Source: Myxococcus terminator_A (GTDB lineage: Bacteria; Myxococcota; Myxococcia; Myxococcales; Myxococcaceae). From it: 64,000 bases of DNA. Each line of letters begins with the position of its first letter. Position 1 is the first letter of the stretch. The DNA lies in the NCBI GenBank assembly GCA_049194865.1, contig JBLZWL010000009.1:174670-238669 (forward strand). The letters run 5' to 3'. Positions 37,908-46,290 of this stretch are shown in pieces. The notes under the pieces were generated by a model. It worked only from the letters and a program-made list of their open reading frames with translations, searched no databases and was not told the origin of the DNA. The translations under genes were made by a program, and so were the position numbers.

Positions 37908-39059
37908 CTAAATGGCGCGCGGGGGCAGTAGCTCCATCACCGACTCCGCCGCCCGGGTGGCGGCCCCTGCCTCGCCCAGCCGCCCCCGCACCTCCGCCAG
38001 GCCCTTGAGCATCTCCTCTCGGGGGGCCCCCGGGGTCCACACCCGGCGCACCTCGTCCGCGATGCGCTCGGGCGTCATCTCCCCTTGGAGCAGCTCCGGC
38101 ACCACGCGCCGGCCCGCCAGCAGGTTGATGAGGGACACGAAGGCCACCTTCAGCATCAGCCGGCCCACCCAGTACGAGATGAGCGACACCCGGTAGATGA
38201 CGACGAGGGGCCGCTGCATCAGTCCTGCTTCCAACACGGCTGTACCCGAGGCGACTATCGCCGCGTCGCTGGCCCCCACGACCTCCGGGGCCCGTCCGTC
38301 CACCAGCACGGGCGTCAGGCCGCTCCCCGCGAAGCGGGAGGCCACCTCCTCACGAGGGATGGTGGGCGCCACGGGGACGACGACCTGGAGGCCGGGGCGC
38401 TCGGCGGACAAGCGCTTCGCGGCGTCCACCATGGCGGGCAGGAGCCTGCGAATCTCGCTCATCCGGCTGCCCGGAAGCAGCGCGAGCGTGGGGGCGTCCT
38501 TGGCCAGGCCCAGCCGCTCGCGGAAGGCGACGGCGGTGTCGGGGGCGGGGACCTGCTCGACGACGGGGCTGCCCACGTAGCGGGCGCTCACGCCGGCCTC
38601 GCGGTAGAAGTCCTCCTCGAACGGGAGGATGCACAGCATCCGGTCCACCAGCCGCTTGATGGTGCGGACCCGGCCCCGGCGCCACGCCCAGATCATCGGC
38701 GAGATGTAATAGGCGATGGGGATGCCCTGGGCCTTGAGCTTCTCGGCCAGCCGCAGGTTGAAGTCGGGGATGTCCACGAGGATGGCGACGTCGGGGCGGC
38801 GCTCGGCGGCGGCGTGGGCCAGGCCCTTCATGATTTGAAGGATGCGCGGAATCCGGGGGAGGACCTCGGTGATGCCCATGACGGACACCTCGCGGGCGTC
38901 GAAGAGCAGCTCCACTCCCCGAGCGGCCAGGCGCGAGCCGCCCATGCCAAAGAAGGTGAGGTCCGGGCGTTGGGCTTGGAGGGCGGCGACGAGCTCTGCG
39001 GCGTGTGCGTCGCCGGAGGCCTCGCCTGCCACGACGAGGATTCGGGGCGGGGGCGTCAT
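37908..39059 (-). CDS. lpxB: Lipid-A-disaccharide synthase LpxB
   Basis: A 383-residue GT19 enzyme joining lipid X with UDP-2,3-diacylglucosamine to give the lipid A disaccharide. Motifs: ILVVAGEASGDAHAAELVAA at the start, FFGMGGSRLAARG, ISPMIWAWRRGRVRTIKR, ALLPGSRMSEIRRLLP and ASGTAVLEAGLMQRPLVVIY. Length is normal. ATG 39059 (MTPPPRILVV) is preferred; a start 30 bp upstream adds an unconserved stretch. In many genomes lpxB follows lpxA; here it is separated and inverted. Confidence 0.95.
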   Translation of the reverse strand: MTPPPRILVVAGEASGDAHAAELVAALQAQRPDLTFFGMGGSRLAARGVELLFDAREVSVMGITEVLPRIPRILQIMKGLAHAAAERRPDVAILVDIPDFNLRLAEKLKAQGIPIAYYISPMIWAWRRGRVRTIKRLVDRMLCILPFEEDFYREAGVSARYVGSPVVEQVPAPDTAVAFRERLGLAKDAPTLALLPGSRMSEIRRLLPAMVDAAKRLSAERPGLQVVVPVAPTIPREEVASRFAGSGLTPVLVDGRAPEVVGASDAAIVASGTAVLEAGLMQRPLVVIYRVSLISYWVGRLMLKVAFVSLINLLAGRRVVPELLQGEMTPERIADEVRRVWTPGAPREEMLKGLAEVRGRLGEAGAATRAAESVMELLPPRAI

Positions 39060-39119
39060 GTAAGGGGGGCGCATCGTACCCTGATGCAAGCCAGGGTGAA
39101 GGTGTAGACTGCGCTACCC

Positions 39120-41003
39120 TTGAAGACGCTTCTGCTCGCCGAGAGCCATCCCCCCACGCTCGAACACCTGACGGGTCTGCTCTCCCAGGCCGGGTATTCC
39201 GTGCGCGCGGTGAATGACCCCATCGCGGTGCTGGAGCATTTCGCGGCGGACAACCCGGATGTGATGGTGTTGTCGGTGGACCTTCCCCGCGTGGATGGCG
39301 CGCATGTGGTGCACCTCATCCGAGGGCACAGCCAGGGCGGGCGCGTGCCGATTGTCGCCATCGACAAGGGGCACTTGGGCCGGGCTCGCGGCGTGAACTC
39401 CGTGCTGGACCTCAAGGTGAACGCGTACGTGGCGGACCCGCTCAAGCCGGGCGAGCTGGTGCCGCGCCTGGAGTCGCTGGTGCGCGCGGCGCAGGCGGTG
39501 CCGCTGACGGGGCTGGCGGCCACGCTGTCACGTCCGGCGGTGAACAGCGGCGACCTGAAGGGCTATCCGCTGCCTGGGCTCTTGCACTCCATCTACCGGC
39601 TGCGGAGGGATGGTGTGCTGGTGGCGGCGCACCGAGGCCTGAGTCGGCGGGTGTACTTCCTGCGCGGTGGGCCGGTGAGCTTCGACTCGTCGGCGAAGGA
39701 CGACTCGCTTCCGCGCTACCTCGTCGAGCGCAAGCTGGCGACGGCGGCGCAGGCGGACCGGGTGTTGGAGGCGCTGGCCTCCGGGTTGCGCATCGGCTCC
39801 GCGCTGGCGGAGGCGGGGGTGGAGGCGGCGGGGGAGGAGCTGTCGCAGTTGTTGCGTGACTACACGCGCGACAAGCTGGCGCGGGTGCTGGGCATGCGCG
39901 AGGGCCGGTATGCCTTCTACTCGGGCGATGAGTTCACCACGGAGGTCGCCTCGGTGGACCTGCCGCCGCTGGCGCAGGTGCTCGAGGGTGCGCGGCGCTG
40001 TTTCCCGTTGAAGGTGATGGCGGCGTCGCTCCGAGCGAACCTGGGGGAGTACCCGGTGCGCTCGTCCGACTTCGGTCGTGACTTGCAGGCGATGGCGCTG
40101 GACACGGACGACATCAAGATCGCCATGCAGGTCAATGGCCGCATCGTCCTGAAGGAGCTGCTCGCGCATGGCCGGGGCGAGCTGAGCGCGGCGTACTCGC
40201 TCTTGTGGTTCTTGAAGCTGACGGGTGGGGTGACGTTCTCCGCGACGCCGGTGGCGACGGGGGCGGACGTGCTGTCGGCGGCGGTGGTGCCCGACAGGAT
40301 TGGCCCGCGCAAGCGCAAGTCGTTGCCGGTGGAGACGGCGGCGTCGCTGCGTGAGGAGGCGGTGCGCATCATCACCCGCAGCTACTTCGGAAGTCTGGGG
40401 TTGGACATCGCGGCGGACGCGGAGGCGGTGGAGCGCGCGTACCACGAGACGGCGATGCGCTTTCATCCCGACACGTTGGCCGAGTTCGACATCTCCGACC
40501 TGAAGGACTTGCTGGACTCGGTGCAGGAGAAGCTGTCCGCGTCGTACCGGGTGCTGAGCGTGGAGGAGAAGCGCAAGGCGTATCTCCAGTACCTGTTCAG
40601 CAAGCTGGACGTGGGGCGGAACACGGCGGTGGTGGTGGACGCTGAGATTGCATTGCGCCGGGGCGAGTCCGCGTTGAAGCGTCGCGACTTCCTGTCGGCG
40701 ATGCATGCGTTCGAGGAAGCGGTGTCGCTCAACCCGCGCGAGCCGGAGTACTACTCCTTCCTTGCCTGGGCGACGTACCAGGCGTCGGGCGGTCCCCTGG
40801 TCCAGCGGGCGCAGAAGGCGCAGAAGGTCTTGAAGAAGGCGCTGTCATTGGGGCCGTATGTGGAGCGGCTGCACATCATCGCGGCCATCATCGACACGGA
40901 CCTGGGAGACGCGCCGTTGGCACGCAAGAAGCTGCTGAAGGTGCTGGAGTACAACCCGTACTCGCAGCTGGCCAAGGCGGCGTTGCGCAAGGTGGGACGG
41001 TAG
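39120..41003 (+). CDS. Pseudo-receiver / DUF4388 / J-domain / TPR signalling protein
   Basis: A 627-residue multidomain protein, start TTG 39120. Residues 1-120 have the response-regulator fold (MKTLLLAESHPPTLEHLTGL; DVMVLSVDLPRVDG; ADPLKPGEL). However, the phospho-acceptor Asp is Ser, the acidic pair is Ala-Glu and the conserved Lys is Asp, so it should not be phosphorylated. Residues ~135-390 are DUF4388-like (LPGLLHSIYRLRRDGVLVA, VYFLRGGPVSFDSS, then a second helical half). Residues ~415-500 are a J-domain-like helix pair with intact HPD in AMRFHPDTLAEF. Residues ~525-627 are TPR (FLSAMHAFEEAVSLNPREPE). It likely acts as a scaffold recruiting Hsp70 or partners. The downstream ABC gene starts 3 bp later. 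Confidence 0.8.
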   Translation: MKTLLLAESHPPTLEHLTGLLSQAGYSVRAVNDPIAVLEHFAADNPDVMVLSVDLPRVDGAHVVHLIRGHSQGGRVPIVAIDKGHLGRARGVNSVLDLKVNAYVADPLKPGELVPRLESLVRAAQAVPLTGLAATLSRPAVNSGDLKGYPLPGLLHSIYRLRRDGVLVAAHRGLSRRVYFLRGGPVSFDSSAKDDSLPRYLVERKLATAAQADRVLEALASGLRIGSALAEAGVEAAGEELSQLLRDYTRDKLARVLGMREGRYAFYSGDEFTTEVASVDLPPLAQVLEGARRCFPLKVMAASLRANLGEYPVRSSDFGRDLQAMALDTDDIKIAMQVNGRIVLKELLAHGRGELSAAYSLLWFLKLTGGVTFSATPVATGADVLSAAVVPDRIGPRKRKSLPVETAASLREEAVRIITRSYFGSLGLDIAADAEAVERAYHETAMRFHPDTLAEFDISDLKDLLDSVQEKLSASYRVLSVEEKRKAYLQYLFSKLDVGRNTAVVVDAEIALRRGESALKRRDFLSAMHAFEEAVSLNPREPEYYSFLAWATYQASGGPLVQRAQKAQKVLKKALSLGPYVERLHIIAAIIDTDLGDAPLARKKLLKVLEYNPYSQLAKAALRKVGR

Positions 41004-41006
41004 GGA

Positions 41007-42791
41007 ATGCGGCGGACCCTGTTGCGACTGTTGCGCTACGCGCGCCCGCATGTGGCGGTGCTGGCGGTGGCGTTCGTGTGCATGGCGGTGGTGGGGTTGA
41101 CGACGGGGGCGTACGCGTACCTCACGGGCCCCGCGCTGCACTTCCTGTTGTCGGGGGGCGAGGACGGCTTCACTGGCGCGAACAGCGTCCCGTGGCTGTC
41201 GAGCCTGCCGCGCGACGCGGCGCTGTGGGGTTTCCCGCTGATGATGGTGGTGGTGGGCGCGGTGAAGGGCGTGGGGTATCTGGGCCAGTTCTACTTCATG
41301 GGCTTGTTCGCGCAGCGGGTGGTGAAGGACGTGCGGCGCGAGCTGTTCATGAAGCTCACGTCGTTGTCCCCCGCGCAGCTCGCGCGCGAGCGGCAGGGTG
41401 ACTTGCTCAGCCGGTTCTCCTCGGACGTCACGGCGGTGGAGGCGGCGGCGATGTACACGGTGGGCTCGTACCTGCGCGACAGCCTCCAGGTCATCATCCT
41501 GGCGGGCGTGGCGCTGTCGATGAGCCCGCTGCTGGGTGGCTTGATGCTGGTGGTGATTCCGCTGGCGGCGCTGCCCGCGTCCAAGCTGACGCGCAAGGTG
41601 TTGAAGGGCACGCGTGAGGGGCAGACGCAGCTGGGGCACCTGGCGGGTCAGCTTCACGAGGGACTGGGCGGGCTGCGGACGATTCAGGCCTTCAACGGAC
41701 AGTCGGCGGAGCTGGCTCGCTTCGCGTCGCACGCGAAGGCGCATGAAGACGCGGTGGTGGGAGCGGCGTGGGCGCGAGGCGCTGTGCCGGGGGTGATGGA
41801 GGTCCTGGCGGCGGCGGCGCTGGCGGGGGCGTTGGCCTACGCGGCGGGTGCGCGGCTGATGGAGCCGGAGGCCCTGCTGTCGCTGCTGACGGCGGTCATC
41901 CTGGTGTACCAGCCCGTGAAGGACCTGGGCCGGGTGACGCAGTTCGCGATGCAGGCGGGGGCCGCGGGTGAGCGGCTGTTCGCGCTGTTGGACTTGAAGC
42001 ACCCGGTGCTGGATGCGCCGGACGCGGTGCCGGCGCCGCCCCTGTCAAAGGGCATTCGCCTGGAGGACGTGCGCTTCGCGTATGGCGACCGTCCCGCGCT
42101 GGATGGGCTGACGTTGGAGCTGAAGTCGGGCCAGGTGACGGCGCTGGTGGGTGGCAGTGGTGGCGGCAAGAGCACGGTGACGACGCTGCTCTTGCGCTTC
42201 GAGCGGCCCCGGTCGGGCCAGCTGTTGCTGGATGGCGTGGACATGGACCGCTACACGGCGGCGAGCCTGCGCGAGCAGTTCGCGTTGGTGACGCAGGAGC
42301 CGTTGTTGTTCCAGGGCTCGGTGCTGGAGAACCTGCGCTACGCGAGGCCGGACGCGACGCGCGAGGAAGTGGAAGCGGCGGCGAGGGTCGCGAACGCGGA
42401 CGGGTTCATCCGCGTGCTGCCGCAGGGCTACGACACGCGCATCGGTGAGCGGGGCGTGACGCTGAGCGGTGGGCAGCGGCAACGGCTGTGTATCGCGCGA
42501 GCGGTGCTGGCGCGCGCGCGGGTGCTGATTCTGGACGAGGCGACGAGCAGCCTGGACCCGGAGAGCGAGCGCGAGGTGCAGGCCGCGCTGGCGGCGGTGT
42601 TGCCGGGGCGTACGGCGCTGGTCATCGCGCACCGGTTGTCGACGGTGGTGAACGCGGACGTGCTGCACGTCATGGAGGCGGGCCGCGCGGTGGAGAGTGG
42701 GTCGCACGCGGAGCTGCTCCAGAAGGGTGGGCGCTACGCGGCCCTGTGGCGGATGCAGACGGAGGGGCCCGTCGAGCGAGGCGCCGCGTGA
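41007..42791 (+). CDS. msbA: MsbA-like ABC transporter (membrane and ATPase domains fused)
   Basis: A 594-residue exporter half-transporter. Six membrane helices (~15-310) are followed by the ATPase: Walker A VGGSGGGKSTV (near 382), Q-loop LVTQEPLLFQG, signature LSGGQRQRLCIARAV, Walker B VLILDEATSSLDPES and switch His in IAHRLS. Position next to waaA and the core glycosyltransferases suggests it flips lipid A-core across the inner membrane. This is inference, since drug and peptide exporters share the fold. ATG 41007 is 3 bp after the preceding stop. Confidence 0.85.
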   Translation: MRRTLLRLLRYARPHVAVLAVAFVCMAVVGLTTGAYAYLTGPALHFLLSGGEDGFTGANSVPWLSSLPRDAALWGFPLMMVVVGAVKGVGYLGQFYFMGLFAQRVVKDVRRELFMKLTSLSPAQLARERQGDLLSRFSSDVTAVEAAAMYTVGSYLRDSLQVIILAGVALSMSPLLGGLMLVVIPLAALPASKLTRKVLKGTREGQTQLGHLAGQLHEGLGGLRTIQAFNGQSAELARFASHAKAHEDAVVGAAWARGAVPGVMEVLAAAALAGALAYAAGARLMEPEALLSLLTAVILVYQPVKDLGRVTQFAMQAGAAGERLFALLDLKHPVLDAPDAVPAPPLSKGIRLEDVRFAYGDRPALDGLTLELKSGQVTALVGGSGGGKSTVTTLLLRFERPRSGQLLLDGVDMDRYTAASLREQFALVTQEPLLFQGSVLENLRYARPDATREEVEAAARVANADGFIRVLPQGYDTRIGERGVTLSGGQRQRLCIARAVLARARVLILDEATSSLDPESEREVQAALAAVLPGRTALVIAHRLSTVVNADVLHVMEAGRAVESGSHAELLQKGGRYAALWRMQTEGPVERGAA

Positions 42792-42807
42792 CGGGGCGGA
42801 GCCGAAC

Positions 42808-43977
42808 ATGAGCCCGCTTCGCAAGTACGCAGGCAAGGCGGTCCGTGCGCTGGTCGGTCTGCTATTGCTGCTGTTGGGGCTCTGCGGCTTCTTCGCACTG
42901 CCCGCCTCGTATGCGACTTACCCGGTGATTCCGCCGCAGGAGGGAGCGCCGAAGTGGGTCCGGGGCGCTTTCCACGTGCACACCACGCGCTCGGATGGAC
43001 GAGGCACGCCCCTGTCCGTCGCGCGCGCCGCGAAGGCAGCGGGCCTCGACTTCGTGCTGCTCACGGACCACAACGACTTCACCCCGCCCGCGCCCACGTG
43101 GGTGGACGGCGTGTTGCTTGTCCCTGGCATCGAGATCTCCACGTCGGCGGGGCACCTGGTCGCCTTCGGGATGGAGCGCCCGCTGGAGGGCATGAAGCGG
43201 TGGATGCCGGCGGGAGACGCCGTGCGCGCCGTGCACGCGGCGGGAGGGACGACGGTCCTCGCTCATCCTGTGCAGCGTCACAACCCGTGGACAGACGCGG
43301 AGAGCGCGAGTCAGGCGAAGGGCTTCGAGCTGTACTCGGCGGACACCTTCTTCCGTCACGCGCTGCGCAATCCCGTGAGCCGATTGTTGCCGGCCGTCGG
43401 TGCCTACCTGGCGAACCCGATGCACGGGGTGATGGTGCTCGTGGCGCCGGGGGACGAGCCCGGTGAGCGCTTCCTCGAACTGTCACGAGAAGAACTTCGC
43501 CTCGCGTTCTGCGCGCACGACGCCCACGGCCTTCCGTCCTACGAGTCCGTGTTCCGCTCCCTCGCGATGTACCTGCCGTCGGAGCAGGTTCCCGCGCCCC
43601 TGCCGGCGGATGCGAAGGTGGCGGCGGCGCTGGTGACGGGGGCGCTGCGGAGTGGTGGGGCCGTGTGTTCCTTCCGCGCCTTGGGGGAACCCGAGGGCTT
43701 CGCCCTCGAAGGGGTGGACCTCGAGCGCAGGGAAGCCCAGGTAGGGGACGTGCTCAAGGTGCGCCTGCCCGGCATCCCGGACGTGGACACGGTCCGAGTC
43801 GAGGTGTGGGGCGCGGGCAAGCTGGGTCCGGACGGGACGTCGGTGGAGCTGACGGGGGAGGGCGTGGTGCGGGTGGAGGTGTGGGCGAAGGGGCCAGGGC
43901 GCTTCTTTGGCTCCGAGTGGCGACCGTGGATTGTCCCGAGCCCCGTGCGTGTACTGCCTCGGGGGCCTGGCATCTGA
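42808..43977 (+). CDS. Membrane-anchored PHP-domain metallohydrolase (CehA/McbA-like)
   Basis: A 389-residue protein with one N-terminal membrane helix (~13-33) that places the rest outside the cytoplasm. The PHP domain carries FHVHTTRSDGRGTPLSVARA (HxH site), LLTDHNDF, VPGIEIST, VLAHPVQRH and a late AFCAHDAHG, the metal ligands of the family. A C-terminal ~110-residue beta-rich domain (~280-389) resembles the one in CehA proteins. PHP proteins cleave phosphoesters; the substrate is unknown. Placement between an MsbA-like transporter and waaA makes an envelope phospholipid or sugar phosphate plausible, as inference. ATG 42808. Confidence 0.82.
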   Translation: MSPLRKYAGKAVRALVGLLLLLLGLCGFFALPASYATYPVIPPQEGAPKWVRGAFHVHTTRSDGRGTPLSVARAAKAAGLDFVLLTDHNDFTPPAPTWVDGVLLVPGIEISTSAGHLVAFGMERPLEGMKRWMPAGDAVRAVHAAGGTTVLAHPVQRHNPWTDAESASQAKGFELYSADTFFRHALRNPVSRLLPAVGAYLANPMHGVMVLVAPGDEPGERFLELSREELRLAFCAHDAHGLPSYESVFRSLAMYLPSEQVPAPLPADAKVAAALVTGALRSGGAVCSFRALGEPEGFALEGVDLERREAQVGDVLKVRLPGIPDVDTVRVEVWGAGKLGPDGTSVELTGEGVVRVEVWAKGPGRFFGSEWRPWIVPSPVRVLPRGPGI

Positions 43978-43998
43978 TAGAGGGCCGGGGAGCCGTCC

Positions 43999-45282
43999 AT
44001 GCGACTCCTGTACATCCTCGCTACGTATCTTCTCTTCCCGCTGCTCTTCCCGGCGCTCTGCCTGCACCGGAAGACGCGTCATGGCCTGTGGCAGAGGCTG
44101 GGGTTCTACGCGAGGGGCTCGCTACCCCCACGAGGGGACGGGCCGGTGGTGTGGTTGCACGGCGCCAGTGCGGGAGACCTGCTGGCGCTGTCCCCCATGT
44201 TCGGTCCCCTGCGGGCGCGCTTCCCGGGGTGCCAGCTCATCCTGTCGACGATGACGGACAGCGGCCATGCGATGGCGACGGGCCGGCTCGCCAAGGACAT
44301 CGATGGGGTCGTCTACGCGCCCTATGACTTGTGGGGGGCGACGCGCCGGGCGGTGAAGGCGCTGCGGCCGGACATCTTGGTGTTGGAGTACACGGAGGTG
44401 TGGCCCAACCTCATTCGTGCCGCGAAGCGGGGTGGGGCGCGAGTGGTGATGACCAACGGCCGGTTTTCGCCGACGAACGTGGAGCGCTACCGCTGGTTGT
44501 TCAGGCTCATCGGCAATCCGCTGAAGGACTTCGACCTGATGTTGATGCGTCACGAGGACGAGGCGCAGCGGGCGAGGAGTCTCGGGGCGCGACCGGACTG
44601 GGTGCTGGTGACGGGGAACACGAAGTTCGACTCGCTGGCCTCGGGGCCGGCGGTGGAGGACGACGTGTTGCGCGAGGCGCTCGGGCTCCCAGTCGACGCC
44701 CGGGTGTGGATTGCGGGCAGCACGCACGAGGGCGAGGAGGACGTGTTGCTCGGCGTCTACCGGCGCCTGCTCACACGGTGGCCGGACCTGCGGCTGGTGA
44801 TTGCGCCGAGGTACGTGGACCGTGCGCCCCGAGTGGCTGCGCTGGCGCGTGAGGCGGGCTTGAGTGTCGGCCTTCGCTCGCAGGGGAATCCGGAGCGAGG
44901 TCAGGTGGTGGTGCTGGACACCATTGGCGAGCTGTCGCGTGCGTACCGATTGGCGACGGTGGTCTTCGTGGGTGGGTCGTTCACGAAGCGCGGTGGGCAG
45001 AACATCCTGGAGCCCGCGGGGCAGGGGAAGCCGGTGTTGTTCGGTCCGCACATGGACAACTTCAAGGACAGCGTGGCGGTGCTCGCGGGGCACGGAGGAA
45101 TCCAGGTGGAGGACGCCGAGGCGCTGCACGCGAGGCTGACGGAGTTGCTCGATGCGCCGGGTCGAATCGAGGAGCTGGGGGCGCGAGCCCTGGAGACAGT
45201 GAGCCGGATTTCCGGCGCGAGTGAGAGGAACGCCGAGGCGATGACGACGCTCTTTCCCCACGGAAGGGCTGGGCCGCGATGA
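43999..45282 (+). CDS. waaA: 3-deoxy-D-manno-octulosonic acid transferase (Kdo transferase)
   Basis: A 427-residue GT30 enzyme linking Kdo to lipid A at the inner-membrane face. An N-terminal helix (~3-22), then LHGASAGDLLALSPMF, LSTMTDSGHAMA, VYAPYDLWGATRRAV, EYTEVWPNLIRAAKRGG, NGRFSPTN, VTGNTKFDSLAS, IAGSTHEGEED and FVGGSFTKRGGQNILEPAG follow, as in the family. The catalytic Glu of the HS(V/A)SVGE motif (E60 in E. coli) is Asp here. All other signatures are kept, so the protein is probably functional or slightly altered. It overlaps the next GT gene by 4 bp. Confidence 0.9.
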   Translation: MRLLYILATYLLFPLLFPALCLHRKTRHGLWQRLGFYARGSLPPRGDGPVVWLHGASAGDLLALSPMFGPLRARFPGCQLILSTMTDSGHAMATGRLAKDIDGVVYAPYDLWGATRRAVKALRPDILVLEYTEVWPNLIRAAKRGGARVVMTNGRFSPTNVERYRWLFRLIGNPLKDFDLMLMRHEDEAQRARSLGARPDWVLVTGNTKFDSLASGPAVEDDVLREALGLPVDARVWIAGSTHEGEEDVLLGVYRRLLTRWPDLRLVIAPRYVDRAPRVAALAREAGLSVGLRSQGNPERGQVVVLDTIGELSRAYRLATVVFVGGSFTKRGGQNILEPAGQGKPVLFGPHMDNFKDSVAVLAGHGGIQVEDAEALHARLTELLDAPGRIEELGARALETVSRISGASERNAEAMTTLFPHGRAGPR

Positions 45283-46286
45283 CGCTCATCGTCCACCCGC
45301 ATTTCCACAAGCGGTACACGGGCGTCACGCGCCACGTCGAGTCGGTCGTCCCCGCGTTGGTGAAGGATACGGGCTCGGAGACGCGAGTCATCGGCTCGGG
45401 GCTGAGCGATGGGCTGCCGCGAATCTCCTGGCCGGAGCTGTTGCGCCGGGCGCGTTCGGAGCCGGTGGTGTGGCATGCGCACCGGAACAACGAGCTGCTC
45501 GCGGGGATGTTGCTGAAGTTGGTGGGGCGTCAGGTGCGGCTGGTCTTCACGAGACACACGTCGATGGCGCCGAGCGGCTTCACTCGCTTCATCGCGAGAG
45601 GCGCGGATGCGCTGGTGTCGTTGACGCGGCAGGTGGCGGAGGTCATCGCGTTGCCGTCGACCGTCATCTCGCATGGCATCGACCTGACGCGCTTCCATCC
45701 ACCGGAGGACCGAGCCCAGGCCTGGGAGCGACTGGGGCAGGGCGGGCGCTTCGGAGTGGGCGTCATCGGTCGTATCCGGAAGGAGAAGGGGCAGGGAGAC
45801 TTCCTCGAAGCCGTGCGTCCGTTGCTGTCCGAGCATCCCGAGTGGCAGTCGGTATTGGTGGGCCTGGCGAAGGGCGCGGACCTGGATTGGGTGAACGGCC
45901 TGCGAGCTGGCCTCGAGGACAGGGTGTCCCTGGCCGGCGAGCAGTCGGTCATCGAGCCCTGGTACCGGGGGCTCACGGTGCTGGTGCATCCGTCCTATGC
46001 GGAGGGGTACTCGCTGGTGCACGTGGAGGCGATGGCCTCTGGCTGCTGCGTGGTGGCCTCGAAGCTGCCGTACCTGGACACGCTCATCGAGCATGGTCGG
46101 ACGGGCTTCTTCTTCGAGCCAGGAGACGTGAAGGCCTTGCGCGAGCTGCTGGACATGCTGATGCGAGAGCCGGAGCGGGCGCGCGAGGTGGGGCGCAACG
46201 CGGCCGAGGAGGCACGGCGTCGGTGTGGCGTGGAGCATGAGGCGCACGCGCTGGAGTCGCTGTACCGAACGCTGGTCGGGCGGTAG
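45279..46286 (+). CDS. GT4-family glycosyltransferase (LPS core, probable)
   Basis: A 335-residue GT-B transferase. The N-terminal half opens LIVHPHFHKRYTGVTRHVES. The donor-binding half has GVIGRIRKEKGQGDFLEA, VLVHPSYAEGYSLVHVEAMA (the EX7E-type site, Glu in AEGYSLVHVEAMASG) and LIEHGRTGFFFEPGD. The acceptor is likely the inner core built by waaA, whose stop it overlaps by 4 bp, but the sugar is unknown. Length is normal. Confidence 0.85.
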   Translation: MTLIVHPHFHKRYTGVTRHVESVVPALVKDTGSETRVIGSGLSDGLPRISWPELLRRARSEPVVWHAHRNNELLAGMLLKLVGRQVRLVFTRHTSMAPSGFTRFIARGADALVSLTRQVAEVIALPSTVISHGIDLTRFHPPEDRAQAWERLGQGGRFGVGVIGRIRKEKGQGDFLEAVRPLLSEHPEWQSVLVGLAKGADLDWVNGLRAGLEDRVSLAGEQSVIEPWYRGLTVLVHPSYAEGYSLVHVEAMASGCCVVASKLPYLDTLIEHGRTGFFFEPGDVKALRELLDMLMREPERAREVGRNAAEEARRRCGVEHEAHALESLYRTLVGR

Positions 46287-46290
46287 TCGG

